A program made the position numbers and the translations under genes. A stretch of 12,218 nucleotides of DNA from Deltaproteobacteria bacterium (GTDB lineage: Bacteria > Desulfobacterota > Desulfarculia > Adiutricales > JAGVGV01), in contig JADFXS010000037.1 of assembly GCA_015233515.1 (NCBI GenBank), forward strand, positions 441 through 12,658, given 5' to 3'. Position 1 is the stretch's first letter, and every line of letters starts with the position of its first letter. Under the pieces are notes generated by a model, which saw only the letters and a program-made list of their open reading frames with translations, was not told where the DNA came from and ran no database searches. This document shows, in pieces, positions 6,495-12,218 of the stretch.

Positions 6495-8330
6495 CTAAAA
6501 ATTTATAACTTCGCTGATGAAGCAACCTCCTCCGCCTCCATTTCCGCTTCCCAGGCTATTTCCACTACCGGCGCCATTAGCGTTTCCAGTAGAAAAGGAA
6601 AAAACATAATCACCATCTTCCTCACCACGAATACTCTGACCAATATTTGTAAATATACGCCCTTTCAAAGTGACCGTAAATCGCGTATTTTTCTGAAATT
6701 CTGAAAGTTGAGTAATCCTCAAGACAGTACCGCCTTGTTCGAGGGAGGTGATAAACTGGATATTTGGGGAGATAATAACATTCCCTTGAACGGTATCAAC
6801 CTGCAATGGTGCATTGCCGTATATAAGAATAGGCTGATTTAACGGATAGTTAGACTCGCTATTAGCAGGCGAGGTATAGGATATAAGTCTGCTGATTCTG
6901 ACTATTGATACCGCGATAACAAACCCTTCTTGATCATAAGTAAATAAATATTGCCGGAAGGGAGTTGTGATTTTGCTGATAAGCCCATTGCTTCCTCGTA
7001 ACAGGTTATAGGCGGCCCAGCTGAGAACACCATTAGTATCGTAAGAATAGAAAATTAATGAGTTTTTTCCATTGCTCATGGTTTCGGCGAAGAAAAGGAA
7101 CTGGTTGATGGGTTCCCGAAAATTATTGTTCCATCTAATTACAGCCTCATCGAGAGTATGATTTGTGGAAACAAAATAGATATTGGCATTGGAAGCCATA
7201 AATTCTTGAGGGTTATTGTTAAAATAATTAGCACCAACGTTACTTCTCAAATACTGCAGATCAACGGATCCAGCTCTCTGAATGAGCTTCGCTTTTTTTT
7301 CAGCATATGGGGTGTTGCCTTGAGACTTGTTATCAATAAGATGTGTGATTTCATGAGCAAGACAGGAGCTGAATATTTCATTTATCTTTGGCTCGACATC
7401 GGAAGGGAATCCATTTTCCAGCGCAACCCCTGGTTGAACCCCAAAAATGTTGATGGCTGATGCGGTCCTGGCAAAAATGCCGGCAGTCGAGGCCTCCGTT
7501 GTCGCGAGAAAATCTCTAACTGTAATAAACTTGGTTGGATTGATAGCCGGGTCGATAGTGGAAAGCAATTGGTCGATTATGCTTAGTTGAGTATCGCTCA
7601 ATCGAGCATTATCAATAATCAAAACTCCGTAATTATTCCAGATATCCGCTCTTTTACCGGTAAGATCTAATAAATTCGCTAAAGTAAATTTCTGTACGTT
7701 ATCCAGGGGATAGGAATCGCCAATACCGACCATGATTTGACCTTTGAGCAGAGGGACATATTTGACACGCCCGGTGTCGATCATTGCACTGGCGAGCATA
7801 TATCCTGAGAATAAATTTACTATATAAACAAGGTTGTTATAAATCAAGGCCCTAGTTGCATTTCCAACATCCGTGCCCCCTTGAATAAAAGCAAGAAGTC
7901 TCGCGGAGTTCATTAAATGTTGTCTAAGCTGATCGTCAGAGACTAAATTCGCTGAAAGAATCTCGGGGCTTTTTGTCATATTACTAATGAGGATGTTGAA
8001 GCAGGAAGGAGCGATACCTTCCTGGAGCTTAGTATGAACCGCCGGTGAATACCAGGAAAAAATCGGATAACCTATATAAGCAATGAGGTTATCGTTTAAT
8101 TTGTTTGAGACAAAGTATGTGGTAAAAAAATCATTCCAATCATTTGAATTATAAATATTTTTTGTAAGAATTACCGACGCATTTGCCGAGGCGGAGTTAT
8201 CCCATCCAGTTGACAAGGTTTGAAGATAGCCGGTTAGTGCGGTCCTATCGGTTAGATTAAGCGCGGCGTAAGATTGGGTTGATAAACAGATGATCAGAAG
8301 CGAGATCAACGAAATAAATGCTTTTTTCAT
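6495..8330 (-). CDS. Exported ATLF-like zinc metalloprotease with Ig-like domain and shortened CFI-box tail
   Basis: A 611-residue protein with a Sec signal peptide (MKK, then a hydrophobic stretch, cleavage likely after SYA at residue ~22). Residues ~25-300 are not recognised. HEITH at 326-330 is a gluzincin motif. E376 (in NPQEF) lies 46 residues after the second His, and Y369 seven residues before E376. Anthrax lethal factor has H686, H690, Y728 and E735, so the Tyr-to-Glu spacing is identical and the His-to-Glu spacing differs by one; D333 also matches. This places it near the ATLF group (M34 peptidases, including PPEP/Zmp1). Residues ~488-582 look like a Big_5-type Ig domain ending in YVFSFSTG. 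The tail is Gly/Ser-rich and ends GGGGGCFI plus six residues, like a cut-short CFI-box C-terminal signal. AGGAGG (complement of 8340-8345) lies nine bases before the start. Substrate unknown; activity is inferred from motifs. Confidence 0.8.
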   Translation of the reverse strand: MKKAFISLISLLIICLSTQSYAALNLTDRTALTGYLQTLSTGWDNSASANASVILTKNIYNSNDWNDFFTTYFVSNKLNDNLIAYIGYPIFSWYSPAVHTKLQEGIAPSCFNILISNMTKSPEILSANLVSDDQLRQHLMNSARLLAFIQGGTDVGNATRALIYNNLVYIVNLFSGYMLASAMIDTGRVKYVPLLKGQIMVGIGDSYPLDNVQKFTLANLLDLTGKRADIWNNYGVLIIDNARLSDTQLSIIDQLLSTIDPAINPTKFITVRDFLATTEASTAGIFARTASAINIFGVQPGVALENGFPSDVEPKINEIFSSCLAHEITHLIDNKSQGNTPYAEKKAKLIQRAGSVDLQYLRSNVGANYFNNNPQEFMASNANIYFVSTNHTLDEAVIRWNNNFREPINQFLFFAETMSNGKNSLIFYSYDTNGVLSWAAYNLLRGSNGLISKITTPFRQYLFTYDQEGFVIAVSIVRISRLISYTSPANSESNYPLNQPILIYGNAPLQVDTVQGNVIISPNIQFITSLEQGGTVLRITQLSEFQKNTRFTVTLKGRIFTNIGQSIRGEEDGDYVFSFSTGNANGAGSGNSLGSGNGGGGGCFISEVINF

Positions 8331-8367
8331 GCTATAAGGCCTCCTGCAGAGACTTATGAGCGTAATC

Positions 8368-8396
8368 TCAATATTACCTTCCTAATCAGTTGTCAA
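8368..8396 (-). promoter_or_regulatory. Candidate promoter of the metalloprotease gene
   Basis: On the - strand a perfect TTGACA (complement of 8391-8396) lies 17 bases from TATTGA (complement of 8368-8373), a poor -10 box that shares only TAT with the consensus. It is 38-66 bases upstream of the start codon, which is a sensible distance. The weak -10 box suggests either low basal activity or dependence on an activator. Confidence 0.3.
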
Positions 8397-8620
8397 TAGC
8401 TTCTAGCTAATACCAGGAAAGATCTTTACTTTTCTGTTTTCTAAGCTCGTATGAGTCAATAGTCGTCTTTGCCTTAATTATTTCTGCACGAACCAAGCGC
8501 GTATCAAGACCGACTCCAACTGAAGATTTCGAACGCCTTGTCTCTGCTTCTCAGTCCGTGCCTTTAGATAGATAACCTAAGGGAGGATGAGTGATCTTGA
8601 TCTCCTGACCATTTTCAGGG

Positions 8621-9055
8621 TTAACTTGCCCGCTTAAAAAATTTGGGGTCTGAAGTAAAAGTGACCACAACCTTGCCTAAAACATGCGTAGATGAGTAGG
8701 CGAATTTACTTTGAGTGCGGTTTATGTAACCAGACCATGCTAACTGGGTTAAACTTTTTGAACCGGATTTGGAAGAAATCACTCCCGGCCTATATCTGAA
8801 ATTTCTCTCGTCATTTTCAGCTGCTATGGCTTTCTTCGATCTTGACGTTGATATGAGGTCCAAAAAATAAAACAGCAAAATCAATACGAACGAGCAAACT
8901 AACGTCTTGAAATCCATCTGATTTCCAAAGTTTACCTCGATTTGTAAAATTGAGGACAGAAGAAACGGCGAAAGTCCGACGAAGCATAAAACCAAAATGA
9001 GGGTCGCGATCATATTAATGTAAGTGGTGCAAAAATTTTTATTCCGGCAGTTCAT
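8621..9055 (-). CDS. Small two-helix membrane protein of unknown function
   Basis: The 144-residue product starts at 9055, where AGGAGG lies five bases upstream; a longer frame to 9106 has no such site. Two hydrophobic segments are clear, at about residues 13-36 and 50-68. The hydrophilic C-terminal half starts with RSKKAIAAENDERNFRYR, strongly charged, and ends in a beta-like stretch (HVLGKVVVTFTSDPKFF). By the positive-inside rule (RSKK directly after helix 2) both ends probably face the cytoplasm. I recognise no family. It is the nearest gene upstream of the exported metalloprotease on the same strand, with a 290-base gap, so cotranscription is possible but not shown. A membrane partner or self-protection protein for the protease is one idea with no direct support. 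Composition is AT-rich like the rest of the island. Confidence 0.6.
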   Translation of the reverse strand: MNCRNKNFCTTYINMIATLILVLCFVGLSPFLLSSILQIEVNFGNQMDFKTLVCSFVLILLFYFLDLISTSRSKKAIAAENDERNFRYRPGVISSKSGSKSLTQLAWSGYINRTQSKFAYSSTHVLGKVVVTFTSDPKFFKRAS

Positions 9056-9196
9056 CTTGACCTCCTGAGGGTTGATGGTTTGGATCCAGCCTGTTGTTAT
9101 TCCCAAAATAAGGAATTTATTGACTACTTACGGTGTCTATGGAACAAGACCCGAGCGCTCTGGCCGCATTATGGTTTAAATATTCAGATTAAATGA
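9056..9196. other. Intergenic stretch upstream of the 144-residue membrane protein gene, no gene seen
   Basis: Mixed composition. A short + strand frame from ATG 9139 (MEQDPSALAALWFKYSD) ends at a TAA at 9190-9192. It lies in a different frame from the open frame at 9197-9391, so the two could be parts of one decayed gene split by a frameshift. No ribosome site is evident. Confidence 0.35.
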
Positions 9197-9391
9197 ATAC
9201 CCTCGACTTACTTCCATCGTGATGCCCTCCAGCTTTTTGAAGCCCTTGAACATGGGCGCAGTATAATTTTGAGAGTGGAAAAATCCGGGAATTTGGCTAG
9301 GGTTTTTTTAGGGGAGATGGAAAAATTTTTACAACCATTTTTAATTATTGAAGATCATCGTAGCAAGCGACGCGGAATCTTCGAAATCTGA
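9197..9391 (+). pseudogene. 3' remnant of an unidentified protein gene
   Basis: A 64-codon frame opens after a TGA at 9194-9196 and ends at TGA 9389-9391. Its translation is protein-like: YFHRDALQLFEALEHG, then ARVFLGEMEKFLQPF, then EDHRSKRRGIFEI. The residue mix is balanced, with an amphipathic helix at the start and a basic C-terminus. The first ATG comes only about 36 codons in, and there is no ribosome site, so this reads as the end of a gene whose 5' part was lost or frameshifted. I do not recognise the family. It lies just inside the right border of the AT-rich island, where rearrangement debris would be expected. A functional short peptide is less likely. Confidence 0.4.
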
Positions 9392-9424
9392 AGAACGAAC
9401 TCGTTAAATTTTTTTGCTCGCTTA

Positions 9425-9459
9425 CTCCGCAGAAAGCTACGGGAATGCGTTCGCTTGCA
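9425..9459 (+). repeat. Short dispersed repeat, copy 1
   Basis: The segment around AAGCTACGGG-AATG-CG-TTCG-TTGC recurs at 10649-10683 with few differences: the shared core is AAGCTACGGG, followed by AATG, then TCG and TTGC at matching distances. The two copies are direct repeats on the same strand, 1.2 kb apart, and flank the truncated PAAR copy plus the 186-residue membrane protein gene. Similar GCAAGCTACGGGGAAT-type intergenic sequences are familiar to me from deltaproteobacterial genomes, but I cannot name a family. Confidence 0.4.
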
Positions 9460-9546
9460 TTTTTAGTGATGAGCGGATTTTGCCCTTTTATTTTAACGTA
9501 ATGGTCTGCGACCTTTAGGATATTATAAATTTCGGCATTGATGAGA

Positions 9547-9828
9547 CCGGCGGCCTATAATGTCCTGGTGGATTGTATGCCGTCTTTGAACCTAATGTCC
9601 CAGGGCTTGGTGGGCGTGGGCGATCAGGCCGGGGTTGTGGGCGGTGTAGTGGACCACGATATCGGCGGAGGGACGGTCTACATGGTGGGCTGCATCACCA
9701 TCCTCACCGATGGGGCGCCGGCTCAACGACTGACCAGTGTCACCGGCCAAAACGCCATGGGCGTCCTGCCCAATACCGCGGGCTCTTGCCTGGCGCCCAG
9801 CCAAGTCACGGTCCTGACCCTGGGCTGA
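9547..9828 (+). pseudogene. 5'-truncated copy of the PAAR-like DUF4150 gene
   Basis: This copy encodes the last 93 residues of the PAAR-like protein at 1718-2122 with only two changes (Ala to Val and Met to Val). It lacks the first ~41 residues, including the PVGPATVPIPYP strand region. Codons TTG 9538 and ATG 9541 precede the homology in frame, but no Shine-Dalgarno site is visible and the sequence before 9547 is unrelated AT-rich DNA. A PAAR cone without its first strands should not fold normally. Of 18 coding differences from the intact copy, 16 are synonymous and 15 fall in third positions, so the sequence evolved under protein-level constraint until recently. It is best read as the displaced 3' end of a PAAR gene left when the island was inserted, or as a donor cassette end. 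A short translated product cannot be excluded. Confidence 0.8.
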
Positions 9829-9841
9829 AGCGTCTCTTCCC
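9547..9841 (+). repeat. Direct repeat, right copy (PAAR 3' end)
   Basis: This is the partner of 1841-2135 with a constant offset of 7706 bp, no gaps and 20 mismatches in 295 bases. Left of it the DNA is AT-rich island sequence. Right of it GC-richer sequence resumes. It therefore marks the right border of the island. Confidence 0.95.
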
Positions 9842-10021
9842 GCCGGCATCGGCCTCCATGCGGAGCGGCTCTAAGGTCCATAATTTTTAATCACTGTTAT
9901 TTCATCGGCGTCGACCCCAGGGCGACCTCCCTTTGTGGCGGAAGACTCTTTCGAGATCGTAACCAGCTTCCCCGGTATTTTGCCGTTTATCCGATTATAG
10001 CTGTGAAAATATGGATATATC

Positions 10022-10582
10022 TTAGTTAACCTCTTGTTGTTGTCTTTGCCTGACGTATTTAGGATACCAAGCCGTAAACATCGCCGTGGCAACAAGAAAA
10101 ACATATGTCACTACTTCGTAGCCCCACTCCGGCAAAAAAAAGTGCGTCATTTTCCCCCACGCCAAAACAGTATTCAAAATAAAGGCCATGCCCCAAATTG
10201 AGGCGACAATAGTGTTTGTCTTGATAAAAAGAGGTGTATTCCATACCGACGGGTCGGTATGCGCTCGCGCGTAATCCAGAGTAAACGGCTTTTTGATGGC
10301 GATGCTTAGCCAAGTAGAGATGGCCAGCGCCCCGTTAGCAAGAATACCCATATGTTGTATTGTCCACATATCATTGAGTAGAGTTACTACCAAGGTCGCA
10401 TATGTGAAGAAAAGAAGACCAACCCACAAGATGATACCACGATGTAATTTCGCCACGCCCATAATTATACTCAACACCAGCGCGACTATTAAACCAAGTT
10501 TTAGACGAAACAGACTCCCGCTGGAAATTATTAGGAAAGAAATCCATGGTGCGAAAGCTAAAAGCAGTTTGAAAAACGACAT
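10022..10582 (-). CDS. Multi-pass inner-membrane protein of unknown function
   Basis: The 186-residue protein has about six hydrophobic segments, at residues ~5-22, 26-44, 49-69, 77-96, 122-141 and 154-173. The polar loop between the fourth and fifth (KKPFTLDYARAHTDPSVWN) is its most distinctive part, and several Trp residues sit at helix ends. The C-terminus is basic and glutamine-rich (YVRQRQQQ), probably cytoplasmic. The start at 10582 is supported by AAGGAG (complement of 10591-10596) eight bases upstream. I do not recognise the family with confidence; the size and loop recall septation-protein-A-like or related small membrane families, which is only an impression. Composition is closer to the flanks than to the AT-rich island. 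It is divergent from the CoA ligase gene with a gap of about 300 bases, so a shared control region is possible. Confidence 0.7.
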   Translation of the reverse strand: MSFFKLLLAFAPWISFLIISSGSLFRLKLGLIVALVLSIIMGVAKLHRGIILWVGLLFFTYATLVVTLLNDMWTIQHMGILANGALAISTWLSIAIKKPFTLDYARAHTDPSVWNTPLFIKTNTIVASIWGMAFILNTVLAWGKMTHFFLPEWGYEVVTYVFLVATAMFTAWYPKYVRQRQQQEVN

Positions 10583-10648
10583 ATCTCAATCTCCTTGCAA
10601 AATTAACAAATCAATCATGACTTACAGGTCGCGGGTCGAAAGAGGCTC

Positions 10649-10683
10649 CTCGCGGCAAGCTACGGGGAATGAGCTCGTTTGCC
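10649..10683 (+). repeat. Short dispersed repeat, copy 2
   Basis: The segment around GGCAAGCTACGGGGAATGAG and TCGTTTGCC matches the repeat at 9425-9459. The core CAAGCTACGGGGAAT is the better conserved form; copy 1 has AAAGCTACGGG-AAT. It lies in the divergent gap upstream of both flanking genes. Confidence 0.4.
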
Positions 10684-10863
10684 TGTTCAAATGCCTTGCG
10701 CCTCTTACCCTTTGCCCCGGACCGCCGGATCGACCTGGCAAAAATATTTGCTGAAGCATGAAACGATTTTATAACACCTATTTGGAAGGAAGGCTTACAA
10801 GATTATACCGCTCCTTCCGGTTGAAATGGAACCCGATAAAAGGTAATAAGATAAGGAAAAAAT

Positions 10864-10870
10864 GGGGAGG
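10864..10870 (+). promoter_or_regulatory. Ribosome binding site fixing the CoA ligase start
   Basis: GGGGAGG lies nine bases before ATG 10880. No other in-frame ATG nearby has a comparable site, so it decides the start of the ligase gene. Confidence 0.7.
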
Positions 10871-10879
10871 ACAAATATC

Positions 10880-12218
10880 ATGGACTTGGTTAACGCCGCG
10901 AAAGAATTGCTAAGCCGAAACCTGCTCCGACATCCTGACAAGGTGGCCTATTTTTGCGAGGACCGGGCCATGACCTACCGGGAATTGGACGAATCCTGCC
11001 TTGGGTTCGCCCTGTTGCTCCGGGAATACGGTCTGAGGCCCGGCGATCGAGTGATGATCGTTCTGCCGGACAGCTTTGCTTTTCCCATCGCCTTTCTAGG
11101 AAGCATCCTGGCCGGCGCCGTCGCTGTGGCCGTCAACACGACTCTCGTGCCGGCGGATTACGACTATATCCTCAAAGACAGCGGCGCGCGGTTTCTGATC
11201 GTACCTTCTGACCTGGATGCGGCCATCTCGGCCACCAAAGGTCAAATCCGGATTATCTCCCCAGAAAACGACGCTTTCGCCCCCCTGCCCGAAACGGATA
11301 AGAACTGGACACCCTATCAACCGACAGATTCTGATCTTGCTTTTATGGCCTATACTTCCGGTTCAACCGGCCAACCCAAGGGCATCCCTCACACCCATCG
11401 GCATCTTCTTTTGCCGGCTCAGTTGCTTGGCGGCCCAATTCTTGGACTTACGTCCAACGATGTCATTTTTTCGGTCAGCAAATTTTCTTTCACTTACGGT
11501 CTGATCAGCAGCCTCACCTTCCCCTTGTGGTTCGGCGCTTCGGCTATCCTCAACCCCGACAAACCCGACCCGGTCGCCATCTTGGACATCATCAAGCGTC
11601 GAAGGCCTTCTGTCTTGTTTACAGTGCCGACCATATATGCGCAAATCATTCTTTGCCTCACGGAACCGGAACTCCGAACTTCCATCAGGTTATGCTATTC
11701 GGCCGGTGAAACGCTGCCGGTTACGGTTTATGAAGAATGGAAACGGATCACCGGATTGGAGATAGTCGATGGTATTGGCGCCACCGAGATAACCTGGGTT
11801 TTCATCTCGAACCAGCCGGGAAAAACGGTGCCCGGTTCGGCCGGGCGCCTGGTTCCTGGATACCGGGCTCGGCTGGTGGATGATCAGGATCGGGACGTTC
11901 CTTCCGGCCAGGAAGGAGATCTGCTCATTAGCGGAGAAACCATCGCCCCTTTCTATTGGAACCTTCCAGAATTGACCGCAGAAACCATGAGGCCGGACGG
12001 GTTTATAAAGACGGGTGATGTATTTATCGAGCGGGATGGTTATTACTTTCACCAGGGCCGTAGCGACGATATGATCAAGGCCGGCTTCATCTGGATTTCA
12101 CCTATCCTAGAGGAAAAGGTTTTGGCGGAGCACCCGGCCGTGGCCGAATGCGCCGTGGCGGCGATCTCCGTGGGCGCTTTCGTCAAACCCGGAGCTTTTA
12201 TTGTGCTCAACCCGAATC
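10880..12218 (+). CDS. Benzoate-CoA ligase-like AMP-forming acyl-CoA synthetase, 3'-truncated by the window edge
   Basis: The frame is open from ATG 10880 to the end of the window: 446 codons of an expected ~510-540. The adenylate-forming motifs appear in order: P-loop YTSGSTGQPKG (residues 158-168), SAGETLP (274-280), DGIGATEITWVF (297-308), TGD (378-380), and the hinge region GRSDDMIKAGFIWISP (393-408) with D397 as the hinge residue. The catalytic lysine of the C-terminal lid (A10) lies beyond the edge. The combination of GIGATEITWVFISN and GSAGRLVPGY is typical of the benzoate-CoA ligase family, which joins an aromatic acid to CoA with ATP cleaved to AMP and PPi, the entry step of anaerobic aromatic breakdown. 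The true substrate could be another aryl or small carboxylic acid. Two features depart from the usual family pattern: KAGFIWIS replaces the common KVxGxWVS, and EEKVLAEH replaces EVExALxxH. Confidence 0.88.
   Translation, partial: MDLVNAAKELLSRNLLRHPDKVAYFCEDRAMTYRELDESCLGFALLLREYGLRPGDRVMIVLPDSFAFPIAFLGSILAGAVAVAVNTTLVPADYDYILKDSGARFLIVPSDLDAAISATKGQIRIISPENDAFAPLPETDKNWTPYQPTDSDLAFMAYTSGSTGQPKGIPHTHRHLLLPAQLLGGPILGLTSNDVIFSVSKFSFTYGLISSLTFPLWFGASAILNPDKPDPVAILDIIKRRRPSVLFTVPTIYAQIILCLTEPELRTSIRLCYSAGETLPVTVYEEWKRITGLEIVDGIGATEITWVFISNQPGKTVPGSAGRLVPGYRARLVDDQDRDVPSGQEGDLLISGETIAPFYWNLPELTAETMRPDGFIKTGDVFIERDGYYFHQGRSDDMIKAGFIWISPILEEKVLAEHPAVAECAVAAISVGAFVKPGAFIVLNPN

Larger units (their letters stand above)
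10583..10879. other. Divergent intergenic region between membrane protein and CoA ligase
   Basis: No gene is seen. It contains the second copy of the short dispersed repeat. It also holds an inverted repeat, GGAAGGA (10784-10790) and TCCTTCC (10812-10818), separated by 21 bases. This lies about 60 bases before the ligase start and could be an operator or weak hairpin. No clear sigma-70 promoter was identified for either gene. Confidence 0.4.

Noticed and set aside
7158..7460. 100-codon + strand frame opposite the metalloprotease gene
   Set aside because: It lies entirely opposite the HEITH-encoding region and has no supporting features.
8401..8590. Short - strand open frames between the metalloprotease and the 144-residue membrane protein genes
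   Set aside because: Two overlapping frames of about 30-47 codons have no start codons or ribosome sites; their protein-like look is weak and contradictory between frames.
9871..10104. 77-codon - strand frame ending in GVDADEITVIKNYGP
   Set aside because: It overlaps the 3' end of the well-supported 186-residue gene in another frame and has no ribosome site. The last ~50 codons beyond that gene look mildly protein-like and could be a relic, but the evidence is too thin to call.

Overview
The window looks like chromosomal DNA of a Gram-negative bacterium, most likely of the old Deltaproteobacteria (Desulfobacterota). The support is indirect: a PAAR-type accessory cluster, a Gly-rich tail ending in the CFI tripeptide that is common in that group, and a benzoate-CoA-ligase-like enzyme typical of anaerobic degraders of aromatic compounds. 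No rRNA or tRNA gene was seen, so the placement is an inference.

Layout. (1) 1-2122, GC-rich, + strand: a tight three-gene cluster made of a pentapeptide-repeat protein (cut by the left edge), a DUF3540 protein and a PAAR-like DUF4150 protein. This set resembles type VI secretion (T6SS) spike/adaptor accessory loci. (2) About 2136-9546, visibly AT-rich with different codon use: a cargo island. It holds a WYL regulator (+), then on the - strand a PD-(D/E)XK nuclease-like protein, a CPBP membrane protease, a large exported metalloprotease-like protein of lethal-factor (ATLF) type, and a small two-helix membrane protein. A 3' remnant of another gene lies near the right end. (3) 9547-9841: a second, 5'-truncated copy of the PAAR gene's 3' end, 93% identical to 1841-2135. 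(4) 9842-12218: a multi-pass membrane protein (-) and a benzoate-CoA-ligase-like AMP-binding enzyme (+), cut by the right edge.

The main structural observation is that the AT-rich island sits between two direct copies of the last 282 coding bases of the PAAR gene. Recombination between the copies would excise exactly 7706 bp and restore a complete PAAR gene. Differences between the copies are almost all synonymous, so the truncated copy probably derives from a gene that was functional until recently. This arrangement recalls cargo exchange behind T6SS PAAR or Rhs genes, where a conserved delivery gene is kept and the downstream cargo is replaced.

The most unusual protein is the 611-residue exported protein. 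It has a signal peptide, HEITH, and a Tyr/Glu pair spaced as in the anthrax lethal factor active site, followed by an Ig-like (Big_5-type) domain and a shortened CFI-box tail. Whether it, the membrane proteins beside it and the nuclease/WYL pair form one system cannot be decided from sequence alone.
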